Assembly: GCA_025463005.1 (NCBI GenBank) | Contig: JAOAPR010000206.1 | Span: 27,830-91,829, forward strand | Direction: 5' to 3' | Length of the DNA: 64,000 bases | Source of the DNA: Bryobacterales bacterium | GTDB lineage: Bacteria; Acidobacteriota; Terriglobia; Bryobacterales; Bryobacteraceae | Shown: piece by piece, positions 7,963 to 17,575 of the stretch | Layout: each line of letters starts with the position of its first letter | Position numbering within the stretch: the first letter of the stretch is position 1 | Notes under the pieces: model-generated | What the model was told of the DNA's origin: nothing | The model's input: the letters and a program-made list of their open reading frames with translations, nothing else | Databases searched by the model: none | Position numbers and translations under genes: made by a program

Positions 7963-10225
7963 GACGGTCACGATGGCCGGGGTCGTGGCGATCACGGCGA
8001 TGGTGAGTTCGCAGCAAATCGCGCGTCCTCAAAGCGAGTCTCCCGATCGCGCGCTGCTAAATCAATACTGCGTCGGCTGCCATAATGAAAAAACCAAGAC
8101 CGCCGGCCTGATGCTCGATAAGCTGGATCTCGCGCATCCCGGGCAAGATGCGGAAACGTGGGAAAAAGTCGTGCACAAGCTGCGGGCGGGCATGATGCCG
8201 CCCAGCGGAACGCCCCGCCCCAATCGCACCACGCTGGATGCCTGGACGGCGAAGCTCGAAACGGAGCTGGATCGCGCAGCGGCGGTCAAGCCGAATCCGG
8301 GAAGCACGGGATTGCACCGGCTCAATCGCACGGAATACACAAACGCGATTCGCGATCTGCTGGCGATCGACGTGGACGGTTCCACCGTTCTGCCCGCCGA
8401 CGATTCGAGCGAGGGATTCGACAACATCGCCGATGCGTTGGCCGTGTCGCCGGCGTTGATCGAGCGATACGTGGCCGCTGCCGGCAAGATCAGCCGGTCG
8501 GCCGTGGGGAATCTGCTGATCACTCCATCGACGGTTACCTATCGGGCGCCCGCGGACCTTTCGCAGTCGGAACACGTGGAGGGCCTCCCGCTCGGCACGC
8601 GCGGGGGAATGCTGGTCCGGCACACGTTTCCGCTGGATGCCGAGTACGCGATTAAGGTTCGGGCCAGGTCGGCTGGCATCGGCGTAGGCGGCGTCGGGCC
8701 TGCGGGCGAAGAACTGGAAGTGGTTTTGAATGGCGAACGCGTCAAGGTAGCCACTAGCGGCACTGTGGACGCGCGGATTCCCGTGAAAGCCGGGCCTCAG
8801 GAAATTGGCGCGGCTTACATTCGGAAGAGCCCGCCGGGAGCGGACGATATCTGGCAGGTCTTCGCCGGCAATTCCAGCGTGAGCAGCATCGCGATTACCG
8901 GGCCGCTTAATCCAACTGGTCCGGGAGACACGCCCAGTCGCCGCCGGATTTTCGTGTGCCGCCCGAATGCCGAAGCCGAAGAATCTGCGTGCGCCAAGAA
9001 GATTCTCTCCACGCTGGCTTTGCGCGCGTATCGCCAACCGCCCTCGGGAGCGGATTTGGATACGCTCCTGAGCTTTTATCAGGCCGGGCGAAAAAACGGC
9101 AGCTTCGACATGGGTATCGAGCAAGCGCTGGCTCGGGTGCTGGTGGATCCCCGCTTTGTCTTTCGCTTTGAGCGCGATCCCGCGGGGACTGCCGCCGGTG
9201 TAACGTATCGCGTTAGCGATTTAGAACTTGCATCGCGCTTGTCGTTCTTCCTGTGGAGCAGCATTCCCGATGAAGAGCTTCTGGAGCTAGCCATTCAGGG
9301 GAAGCTTCACGATCCGACGGTGCTCGAAAAACAGACGCGGCGTATGCTGGCGGATCAGCGCTCGGAAGCGTTGGTGACCAATTTCGGCGGGCAGTGGTTG
9401 TACCTGCGGGAGTTGAAGAGCGCGCGTCCCGAGGCACGTGGGTTTAACGACAATCTGCGCCAGGCGTTTCGCCGCGAGACCGAGTTACTGCTCGAAAGCA
9501 TCCTGCGCGAGGACCGCAGCGTCGTCGACCTGCTCAATGCGGACTATACATATGTTAACGAGGCCCTGGCCCGCCACTACGGGATTCCCGGCATCAAAGG
9601 GAGCCACTTCAAACGAGTCACACTGAAGGACGACGCACGCCGCGGCTTGCTAGGCCAGTCCAGCTTCCTGCTGGTGACTTCGGTGGCGAATAGGACTTCC
9701 CCGGTCTCACGCGGAAAATGGGTTTTGGAAAATCTGCTCGGCACTCCGGCGCCGCTACCGCCCCCCAATGTGCCTCCACTGAAGGAGAATGAAGCCGCCC
9801 AACAAGCTACCTCAGTACGCCAGAAGATGGAGGAGCACCGGCAAAATCCGGTGTGTGCCGCGTGCCACAAGATAATGGACCCCATCGGGTTTTCGCTGGA
9901 GAATTTCGACCTGATTGGGAAGTTTCGGAGCACCGACGGGAATGCCAAGATCGATGCTTCAGGGGAATTGGTGGACGGCACCAAACTGGATGGGCCAGCC
10001 AGCTTACGGCAGGCGCTGCTCAGCCGCTCGGATGTGTTTGTGCGCACGATGACCGAGAAGCTTCTGACGTATGGGACGGGTCGGGCGCTGAAGTATTACG
10101 ATATGCCGGTAGTACGCTCTATCGCGAGGGACGCATCGCGGAACGATAATCGCTTTTCATCGCTCGTTCTCGGTATCGTGAAGAGCGATCCATTTCAGAT
10201 GAGAGTGAAGGCAGGAGAAAACTGA
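7955..10225 (+). CDS. DUF1587/1595/1592/1588/1585 c-type heme protein, block A
   Basis: A 756-residue exported protein of the DUF1592 multi-domain family known from planctomycetes and acidobacteria. After a hydrophobic leader it has a heme-c site CVGCH (39-43) with MPP further on as a likely distal-ligand region. Then follow the DUF1587-like block (LHRLNRTEYTNAIRDLL), a jelly-roll-like middle, the DUF1592 core (RLSFFLWSSIPDEELL) and the DUF1588/1585 end with a second CxxCH, CAACH (about 634). Function is not established for the family; two heme sites imply redox or electron-transfer activity. It overlaps the ankyrin gene by 8 bases and the DUF1552 gene by one base (TGATG), so the three are co-translated. 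Confidence 0.93.
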   Translation: MNRTVTMAGVVAITAMVSSQQIARPQSESPDRALLNQYCVGCHNEKTKTAGLMLDKLDLAHPGQDAETWEKVVHKLRAGMMPPSGTPRPNRTTLDAWTAKLETELDRAAAVKPNPGSTGLHRLNRTEYTNAIRDLLAIDVDGSTVLPADDSSEGFDNIADALAVSPALIERYVAAAGKISRSAVGNLLITPSTVTYRAPADLSQSEHVEGLPLGTRGGMLVRHTFPLDAEYAIKVRARSAGIGVGGVGPAGEELEVVLNGERVKVATSGTVDARIPVKAGPQEIGAAYIRKSPPGADDIWQVFAGNSSVSSIAITGPLNPTGPGDTPSRRRIFVCRPNAEAEESACAKKILSTLALRAYRQPPSGADLDTLLSFYQAGRKNGSFDMGIEQALARVLVDPRFVFRFERDPAGTAAGVTYRVSDLELASRLSFFLWSSIPDEELLELAIQGKLHDPTVLEKQTRRMLADQRSEALVTNFGGQWLYLRELKSARPEARGFNDNLRQAFRRETELLLESILREDRSVVDLLNADYTYVNEALARHYGIPGIKGSHFKRVTLKDDARRGLLGQSSFLLVTSVANRTSPVSRGKWVLENLLGTPAPLPPPNVPPLKENEAAQQATSVRQKMEEHRQNPVCAACHKIMDPIGFSLENFDLIGKFRSTDGNAKIDASGELVDGTKLDGPASLRQALLSRSDVFVRTMTEKLLTYGTGRALKYYDMPVVRSIARDASRNDNRFSSLVLGIVKSDPFQMRVKAGEN

Positions 10226-11550
10226 TGGCATTCATCACCAGAAAACATCTTTCGCGCCGGACCTTGCTGCGCGGCATGGGAGTTTCCGTCGCGCTGCCGC
10301 TGCTCGATTCCATGGTTCCGGCGCAAACGCCGCTCGGCAAGACCGCAGCGACCTCCAAGAGCCGGTTGAGCTGCATTTACGTGCCGCACGGCGCGACGAT
10401 GGACAAATGGACTCCGTCGGCGGAAGGCAAAGGGTTCGAGTTCACCGAGATACTCAGCCCGCTCGAGAAATTCCGGGACCGCGTTTCGATCGTGTCCAAC
10501 CTGGCGCACCCGGCCGCGGGGGGCGTGGGCTCGGACGCAGGCGCCGATCATGCGCGATCGGCCGCGGTATTTCTCAGCGGCGTTCACCCCGAAAAGGACT
10601 CGATTCGCGTGGGCGCCACCATCGACCAGATCGCTGCGCAGCGCATTGGTCAGGATACGCCGCTGCCTTCGGTAGAACTCTCTATCGAGGAAGTCGCGCT
10701 GAGCTGCGGCTCCGGGTACGCCTGCGCCTACTCGAATACGATTTCCTGGAAGACGCCCACCATTCCCCTTCCGATGGAGAACAATCCGCAGGTGGTGTTC
10801 GAAAAACTATTTGGCGATGGGAGCAACAATGCCGATCGGCTCGCACGAAAGCAGCAGAGCCGCAGCCTGCTCGATTCGGTCATGGATCAGGTGGCGTCGC
10901 TGCAGCGCGAGCTTCCGGCCTCCGACCGCACCAGGCTGGGCGAGTATCTGGATGATGTCCGGGAGATCGAACGGCGTATCCAGAAAGCTGAAAACCAGAT
11001 TCCGGCCGACCTGAAGCTGCCCGAAGCGCCGGTGGGCGTGCCGGAATCCTTCGACGAGCACTTCAAGATCATGTTCGACCTGGAGGTGCTGGCCTTCCGC
11101 GCCGAGATCACCCGCGTCGCCACGCTGATGTACGCGCGCGATACCAGCGGCGCGGTGTACCCGACCAGCGGCATTCGCGACGGGTTCCACGTCGCTTCTC
11201 ATCACTCCAACAATCGCGCGAATATGGACAAGTTCGCGCTGATCAATAAGTATCACGTGGAGATGCTGGCGTACTTCCTGGACAAGTTAAAGTCGACGCC
11301 GGACGGCGACGGGAATCTCCTGGATCACTCGATGGTTCTCTACGGCAGCAGCATGAGCAACGGAAACCAGCACGATCACGATCCCCTGCCGATCGTGCTC
11401 GCTGGAGGCGCTTCGGGCCAGCTAACCGGCGGCCGCCACATGCAGTACGCGCCGCATACCCCGATGTCGAATCTGCTGCTGTCCATGCTGGATAAGCTCG
11501 GGATCCAGGCAGACAAGCACGGCGATAGTACCGCGAAGCTCGAAATCTAA
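10225..11550 (+). CDS. Tat-exported DUF1552 protein, block A
   Basis: A 441-residue protein with a twin-arginine signal, LSRRTLLRGMGVSVALPLL (9-27). The rest matches the DUF1552 family: an early YVPHGATMDKW segment, SNLAHPAA, DHARSAAVFLSGVHP, MYARDTSG and a late LYGSSMSNGN/HDHDPLPIVLAGG stretch rich in His and Asp. These could bind metal, and the fold may be related to the alkaline-phosphatase-like DUF1501 proteins, but this is inference. AGGAG lies 7 bases before the ATG, which shares its A with the stop of the DUF1592 gene. Its invariable partnership with DUF1592 suggests the two form a functional pair: a folded, cofactor-containing Tat substrate next to a Sec-exported heme protein. Confidence 0.92.
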   Translation: MAFITRKHLSRRTLLRGMGVSVALPLLDSMVPAQTPLGKTAATSKSRLSCIYVPHGATMDKWTPSAEGKGFEFTEILSPLEKFRDRVSIVSNLAHPAAGGVGSDAGADHARSAAVFLSGVHPEKDSIRVGATIDQIAAQRIGQDTPLPSVELSIEEVALSCGSGYACAYSNTISWKTPTIPLPMENNPQVVFEKLFGDGSNNADRLARKQQSRSLLDSVMDQVASLQRELPASDRTRLGEYLDDVREIERRIQKAENQIPADLKLPEAPVGVPESFDEHFKIMFDLEVLAFRAEITRVATLMYARDTSGAVYPTSGIRDGFHVASHHSNNRANMDKFALINKYHVEMLAYFLDKLKSTPDGDGNLLDHSMVLYGSSMSNGNQHDHDPLPIVLAGGASGQLTGGRHMQYAPHTPMSNLLLSMLDKLGIQADKHGDSTAKLEI

Positions 11551-11556
11551 CTCAAT

Positions 11557-14500
11557 TTAGAACGTGAACCGGGCCACCACCGTACCTTGACGCGGCGGAT
11601 TGTTCACCGACGAGGTGTTGATCCATCCAAATCCCGCAGTCGGCTGACCGGCAGTCCGGGTCTGGGTGGCAAACGCATTCGTGCTGGTCGGATCATTCAT
11701 TTGCGTCCGGTTGAAGATATTGGTGAACTCGGCGCGGATCATCAGGCTCATCCTTTCGCGGAACCGGATGCTGCGGGCCAGGCTGACGGACTCCACCGGA
11801 CGGCGCTGCTGGCGATAATCGTCGTAATAAGCGGCCGCAGTGCCAAACTGGCCCAGCGGTGGGTTGGCCCACGCGGCAGGATTGAGCACGAACTCTTTGT
11901 TCGGATCGAAGCAATGGCAGTTCAGATCCTGCGTGAACAGCGGCACTCCCGGGACGCGATTCACCAGGGTGTTCTGGAACGTATAGGTAGCCAGGCTGGT
12001 GGTCGCGCTGGGGACGCGCATCGGCAGGCCGCTGCCATAACGCAGCACCGCGCCGATGATCCAATCCTTGGCGGCCATCGACAGAATTTTGTTGCCGCCC
12101 AGCGTCGGTGTCGTATAGTTGCCGGCGATCACGGAGAGCAAGGGCTGATTGTAGCCGGACAGGTACTTGTTCACCCTCCGGTTGTCGACGTCGTTGATAG
12201 TCGCCGTGACGGAGGTGAAATACCCGTAATCCTGTTCCGCGCCTACCGTGAATTGCTTCGACCACGTGAACGAATAGGTGAGATCCAGCCCATGGGACAA
12301 GCGCTTGGTGGCCTTGACCTGGAGGGCATCGTACCAGGTGTTGCCCACGGGAGGCCACGTGTTCACCAGGTTTAGATAACCAGGCATGGGCCGCAGGGCC
12401 TGCGCCACGGTCTGACCGACCGGAAACGTTGCATACGGCGCCGTGCCGAAACCCCGGGTCTTGGCCAGCGCGGAATTTACGGGCGATGCCAGCAGCTTCA
12501 GGTCGTCCGGATTGCTCAGACTAAGACCGTAAGCAGCCAGCCTTCCCGGACGCAGCGCGTTGACGGCAACCATCGTGTTCGCCTGCCACCATACGCCGCG
12601 GTTGCCGACATACTCGGCTTCTACAACGAGGTTGCGGAAGATCTCGCGTTGGAGACCCACGCTCCACTGAATCGTTCTGGCGGGACGGCCGGCGTTCTGA
12701 TCGATGAAATTCGTGGGATTGCCCACGGTGCCGACCAGGGGGAGCTGACCCGGATCGAAGTTGGGGAAGGTTACTTTGTACGGAATGCCGTCTTGAATGT
12801 TGTAAGCGGGATCGCCGTAAGAACCCGAAGCGTAGGGATTCACGGATCCCGTATTGAACGACTTATTGTTATTGGCGGAGGTTCGGGTATAGGTGATTCC
12901 GCCTCCCACCCGCAACACGGTCTTCGGTGTGATCTGATACGCCAGTCCCAGTCGCGGCCCGAATGCCCTGGGATAATTCTTCGCGAAGCGGCAGTTGCAC
13001 CGACCCTCTCCATATCCTTCGAAAATCGTTCCACCTGGAGAGTTGCCGGTGCTGGGGTTGGGCGTCGAAATGGACGCGTTTGGCATCAAGCCGCCGTGCT
13101 CGCTCAGATAGGTCTGGAAGTCGTAGCGCAGCCCGTAGTCAAGGGTCAGCGTTCGAGTTACCTTCCAACTGTCCTGCGCGAAGCCCGAGTATCCGTGACC
13201 GCCCAAGCGCGTGCGTGAGGGGACGCTGATGTACCCGCTGCTGACGCGGCCCGCCAGGAAGCTGGCATAGTTGAATCCCACGTTGGCAGGGAGAGACACC
13301 CCCTGCAATGACGGAAGTCCAGTTTCCGCCTGACTGAAGACCATCCAGGAATTGGCATAGGTGCGGTTTTGGGCCGGATACCCCTGCCAAACCAACTCGG
13401 CACCGAATTTGAAGGTGTGGTTATTTCGAACGATCATGAGCGTAGCCGTGGAAGTCGGTTTGTAGTTGCGCAACGTAATTTGCGTGCCGACGCCCATGTT
13501 GGTACCCATTCCGCCTCCCTGGGCGTTGCTGATGGTCTGAATCGATGGGAAGAGATTGGTGTTGAATCCCTTCAGACCAATCTGGGAGGGATCGTAGTCC
13601 GTCACCTGCGCATCCGAGAGCGTGTTGATCAGGCCGCCGCCCAGGTGCAGCAACATGGTCGGCGTGAAATTGTAATCCACATTCAGACGGACCGTATGAG
13701 CCACAACGTAGGTGCCCGTCGCGGACGTAATGGGCTGATCGAAGCCGTTGTTGTTCGGCGCGGAAGTGCCGGTCCGCGACCAGTATCCTGACACCTTAAG
13801 GCTGGAGCTCAAGTTGTGATCGATCTTCACCGAAGGAATGTCTGTGATCCTGGAATTGGAATAAGTAGGAAGGAAGTTGTTGATCAGCCCGCTGCTGGTG
13901 GGCTGCGGAATCATCGACTGGACCTTCAGCGCTACGGCATCCTGTTGCGATAGGGGAACGGTGTTGTTGACGAAAGGATCGCGATAGCGGACGCCGCCGA
14001 CCAGCCGGTCCGTCTTCCAGTCGTATACGGTGTTCTCGAACAGCGCGCGACCAAGACCGTCGGTCCCAACATTACGGCCTGTCAGCGCCCTGCGGAAATC
14101 GCCCAGGCGATACTCGGGCACTGGAACCGTTCGAAAGACGTTGTTGGTGACCGTAGTCTCGCGGTACTGTTCGAAATTGAAAAAGAAGAAGCTCTTGTCA
14201 TGACCGTCGTAAAGCTTCGGGATCAACAACGGCCCGCCGACGGTAAAACCGTAATCGTTGCGACGCTGGCGAGGCCGCAAGAGGCTCCCGCTTCCGTTGT
14301 TCGTAAACGGCTGGCCGGCATTGAGTGCTTCATTCACGAAATAGTCGTAGGCGGTGCCATGGAATTGATTCGTCCCCGACCGCATGGTCACGTTGAACAC
14401 TCCCCCGCCCGCCTGCCCGAACTCCGCCGCGAAATTGCTGGTTTGAATCGCGAATTCCTGAATGGCGTCCACGCTCGGTTGCACTTGGGACTGTGTGCTG

Positions 14501-15099
14501 GAGCTGATACCGTTGGTGGCGTCCTGGCCATCGATGCGGAAAGCCATCGTGTTGCTGGGCATGCCGTTGACCCGGATGCTCGCGTCAGGGCGCCAGTCCG
14601 CGCCGGGCAGCACCTGTAGCACCGCGAAAGGATTCCGAATGCCCGCGTTGCCGGCGCCTGCGCCGATTCCCAAGACCGGAAGGTTGTTCAAGGTGTTTGT
14701 CGAAACGTTGTGGCTCAGCTCCCCACTCTCGGTCTTAAGCAGCGGCGCGGCTTCGGTCACAGTAACCGATTCGGCGCTCGATCCCACCTCCAGCGCGACG
14801 TCTAATCACAGGGTCTGGGCCACCGGGAGGACGATATTCTGACGCACGAATCGCTTGAACCCAGGCACGGTCACCGACATCTCGTAAGTGCCCGTGGGCA
14901 TCTGCGAAAGCGTGTAGTTGCCCGTGGCCGTGCTGGCTGCCTTGTATACGGCTCCTGTTTCGATGTTGCGAGCTTCGATCGGTGCAGCGGCCACCACAGC
15001 GCCGGCCGGATCGGAAATGGTGCCGGTGAACGTACCACGATCGCTCTGCGCAAACGCTGCCACCGCGAACGCAATAAGACACCCTGAAATCTTCCGCAT
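11557..15099 (-). pseudogene. TonB-dependent receptor (Oar-like) interrupted by one in-frame TGA
   Basis: Read as one frame this is a 1180-codon outer-membrane receptor: signal peptide (MRKISG.. from the ATG at 15099, GGGAGG 6 bases upstream), a carboxypeptidase-regulatory-like beta-sandwich, then plug motifs (VTVTEAAPLL, NNLPV) and a long barrel ending in ..VVARFTF, whose final aromatic fits a BAM signal. The codon at 14806-14808 is TGA, between QTL and LDVALEVG. The intact receptor at 56818-60669 has QTLRLDVSMELG there, so an Arg codon (CGA) changed to TGA. The frame is otherwise intact, so the lesion is recent, suppressed, or a sequence error. As written it splits into a 97-residue fragment and an orphan body without signal peptide. 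The stop is 6 bases from the convergent DUF1552 stop. Confidence 0.85.
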
Positions 15100-15183
15100 G
15101 AGCTGCCTCCCCTGACTGCTGGTCAATGAAGGTTAATACGGCAGAACTCGGTCGTCAAGGGGCACTAAGCGGGAGCGTCCGCC

Positions 15184-16653
15184 TTACACGAGCGTTACAG
15201 TCCCCGGAGTCTGCGGGCGGTCACTAGATTTATAATCGCGCCACGCGGAAGCCAGGCGACTCACGCCGTTTGTGAGAATCTCGCTTTGTGCAAGAAAAGG
15301 AAGCCGAAGAAAACGCACATGTTCGTCTCCGGCCGACATCACGGGACCGGGCAGCACAATCACCCCGTGTCGCGCCGCAACCTGAGCGAACTCACGCGAG
15401 TCGCCATGAGGCAACTTCACCCACAGAAACAGACCGCCAGCCGGCACGCGAAACTTCCACTCGGGTAAATGCTGTTTGAGCAGGGTTACCAAGAGATCGC
15501 GCCGCGGCTGCAACTGTAGTCGACGCAGTTTGCGGAATTCGTCCAGCGCGCCCAACAACCGAACCGCAATACGCTGGGTCAAAATGGGAGATCCAAGATC
15601 GGCAGCGCTCTTCAGCCGGGCAAGCCGTTGAATAACGGGTTCGGGCGCGCGCACCCACCCGATGCGCAAACCGGCCCAAACGAGCTTGCTAAGGGAACCA
15701 ATACTGAGGACCATGCCATTCGGGCAGTCGATTGCGATCGGAGGAGGCGCCGCTCCTCCGAAAGTTATGTCCGCTACTGTTGTGTCATCTATTACCGGGA
15801 CCCCAAGTTCCGTTACAATTTGCGCAATCTCCTTCCGCGCGGCTTTGGGCATCACCTCTCCGGTCGGATTCTGAAACGTCGGTGTCAAGTAAACCAATCG
15901 CGCAGCAGTCGCACTGATCCGATCACGAATTACTGATGGACGCACGCCCTTCGCCGGGACGGGTAAAGGCGAGATTCGGGCTCCAACAGCTCGAAACGCG
16001 TCTAACGCACCAAAATACGCAGGATCCTCCACCAGCACTGTATCGCCTCGCTGCACAAAAAGCGCCGCGCACAATGCAATCGCCTGTTGAGCGCCATTCG
16101 TAACCAACACTTGCTCGTAGGTGGTCTCGACGCCGCTGTTCATGTATGATGCGGCGATCGCTCGCCGCAAAGGCTCCAGACCCATTGGGTAGTAGCGATG
16201 ATCCTTGATGAGTGCGGTCTGCTCTTCAGGACCGACGCTAAAAAGCTCGACAGGCACACCAGTAAGCGCCAGAGGAGTGCCGAGCGCAAAATCAATCATG
16301 TCCGGCCGGTCGTGATTCGCCAGTAGCCCAAGCAACGGACTCGCGGACAAAACACCGGCCTGAGCGGCATTCCGCGCAGCCGCCACCACTTCCGATCTAA
16401 TGCAAACCTGCGTACCACTGCCGGAACGGCTTTCAACCCATCCGCCCTCGCGTAAATTGTCATAGGCGGCCACCACAGTCGTTCGACTAAGACTGAGCGC
16501 TTGGGCGAGGTTCCGCTCGGACGGCAGCCGAAGCCCGGGCGTGAGCAGACCATGCCGGATGGTTTGTATGAGCGCTCGCGTCAGTTTCTGTTGAAGAGAG
16601 CCTTTACCCGCTGCCCACGGCCCCAGATAGTCTACTAACACCTGTGGTTCCAC
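15184..16653 (-). CDS. MocR/PdxR-type GntR regulator with aminotransferase domain
   Basis: A 489-residue fusion. Residues about 20-80 are a GntR winged helix (LRLPSERNLAQALSLSRTTV). The rest is a fold-type I aminotransferase domain with TNGAQQ (185-190), PTFQNPTG (258-265), the PLP-phosphate region and SLSKLVWAGLRIG (320-332), where Lys323 is the expected PLP Schiff-base lysine. MocR proteins sense PLP or amino compounds and commonly act on divergent or neighbouring genes in vitamin B6, GABA or taurine metabolism. No such genes are adjacent here, so the target is open. Two direct TTACAAGT repeats lie just upstream of the start. The gene lies 84 bases upstream of the interrupted receptor on the same strand. 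Confidence 0.92.
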   Translation of the reverse strand: MEPQVLVDYLGPWAAGKGSLQQKLTRALIQTIRHGLLTPGLRLPSERNLAQALSLSRTTVVAAYDNLREGGWVESRSGSGTQVCIRSEVVAAARNAAQAGVLSASPLLGLLANHDRPDMIDFALGTPLALTGVPVELFSVGPEEQTALIKDHRYYPMGLEPLRRAIAASYMNSGVETTYEQVLVTNGAQQAIALCAALFVQRGDTVLVEDPAYFGALDAFRAVGARISPLPVPAKGVRPSVIRDRISATAARLVYLTPTFQNPTGEVMPKAARKEIAQIVTELGVPVIDDTTVADITFGGAAPPPIAIDCPNGMVLSIGSLSKLVWAGLRIGWVRAPEPVIQRLARLKSAADLGSPILTQRIAVRLLGALDEFRKLRRLQLQPRRDLLVTLLKQHLPEWKFRVPAGGLFLWVKLPHGDSREFAQVAARHGVIVLPGPVMSAGDEHVRFLRLPFLAQSEILTNGVSRLASAWRDYKSSDRPQTPGTVTLV

Positions 16654-16666
16654 CAGTCCAATTGTG

Positions 16667-16691
16667 TTACAAGTGGCTCTAGATTACAAGT
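16667..16691. promoter_or_regulatory. Direct repeats upstream of the MocR gene, candidate operator
   Basis: TTACAAGT occurs at 16667-16674 and again at 16684-16691, 17 bases apart. They lie in the 76-base gap between the MocR start and the divergent winged-helix/TolB gene. MocR/PdxR regulators typically bind direct repeats near their own promoter, so autoregulation is a reasonable reading. No binding data can be inferred from sequence. Confidence 0.4.
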
Positions 16692-16729
16692 CCATTTCGG
16701 GACATACTTGGCTTAGGAGGTGATTCACA

Positions 16730-17575
16730 GTGCATCCGGACTTGAGCAACCCATCGCGAAGTCTGGAGCCGGTCCGCGAGGCACCCAAAACGCATTTGCC
16801 GCAACCTCATGAAGTTCGTGCGCAGGTGCAGAAGATCCTGGAAAGCAGCATTTTTTCGAATTGCGGGCGTTTGACACGCTTTATTTCCTTCGCCGCTCAG
16901 CATGCTCTTAGCGGAACAGGCGCGCCCTTGAAGGAGTATGTCATCGGAGTCGAGGTTTTCGACCGCACCTCGGCATATGATCCCCGAATCGATCCGATTG
17001 TGAGGGTCGAAGCGCGTCGGCTGCGATCCAAGCTGGAAACCTACTATGCCTCCGTGGGATGCAACGATCGGGTACTAGTCGAGTTTCCTAAAGGGAGCTA
17101 TGCTCCTGTTTTTCGCGTACGGACGTCGTCCGAGATCAGGCACCCGGATGAGAATGATCCGGCTTGCCTCGCACTAACTGTGTTGCCGTTTTCGCCGCTT
17201 ACAACAAGAGGCCTCGACGATGGTTTTGCCGCTGGGCTCACCGAAGATATTGTTCATGGCCTCACAAACATACAGAAGCTACGCTTGTTGCCCTGGAACA
17301 CTGGCAGCAACCGGGAGAAAATTGATGCTCTGCTGCGAGGTAGCGTACGTTACGAATCGGGACGTGTCCGCGTGATCGCGCAATGTATCGAGGCAAGCTC
17401 TCAGGGCTATGTTTGGTCGGAAGCTTATGATCACTGTGGGATGAGCCTTTCGGTTCAAGACAACATCGCACAAGCGATCGTCGCAAGAGTCGTGCTGACG
17501 GTCGCCGCAGCGTGCGGGAACCGCGAAGGCGGATCGAATACGGCTACTCCGTCAGCGGCTTACATTTGCCGCTAG
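16730..17575 (+). CDS. Winged-helix plus TolB-like-domain protein, short form
   Basis: A 281-residue protein. Residues about 28-135 match the DNA-binding-like module that acidobacteria attach to TPR or WD40/TolB proteins: RFISFAAQHALSG, LKEYVIGVEVFDR, YDPRIDPIVRVEARRLRSKL and FPKGSYAPVF. Residues about 146-265 match the TolB N-terminal-like module: TVLPFSPL, GFAAGLTEDIVHGLTNIQ, ALLRGSVRYESGRVRVIAQ and VWSEAYD. The usual C-terminal TPR or PD40 propeller is absent, and the protein stops right after the TolB-like part. The GTG start follows an ideal AGGAGGTGA with 6-base spacing, suggesting high translation. Its stop shares the CTAG at 17572-17575 with the convergent neighbour. It is likely a regulator, with unknown target. 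Confidence 0.85.
   Translation: MHPDLSNPSRSLEPVREAPKTHLPQPHEVRAQVQKILESSIFSNCGRLTRFISFAAQHALSGTGAPLKEYVIGVEVFDRTSAYDPRIDPIVRVEARRLRSKLETYYASVGCNDRVLVEFPKGSYAPVFRVRTSSEIRHPDENDPACLALTVLPFSPLTTRGLDDGFAAGLTEDIVHGLTNIQKLRLLPWNTGSNREKIDALLRGSVRYESGRVRVIAQCIEASSQGYVWSEAYDHCGMSLSVQDNIAQAIVARVVLTVAAACGNREGGSNTATPSAAYICR

Noticed and set aside
8057..9124. Long antisense open frame (about 355 codons) opposite the block A DUF1592 gene
   Set aside because: No domain, no ribosome-binding site, and opposite a gene with clear heme motifs.
14806..14808. TGA as a selenocysteine codon
   Set aside because: The paralogue has Arg at the position, which is not a redox site, and no SECIS-like hairpin or selenoprotein gene is visible.
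16679..16903. Minus-strand frame over the start of the winged-helix gene
   Set aside because: It covers the ideal ribosome-binding site and N-terminus of the + strand gene and has no similarity to known proteins.
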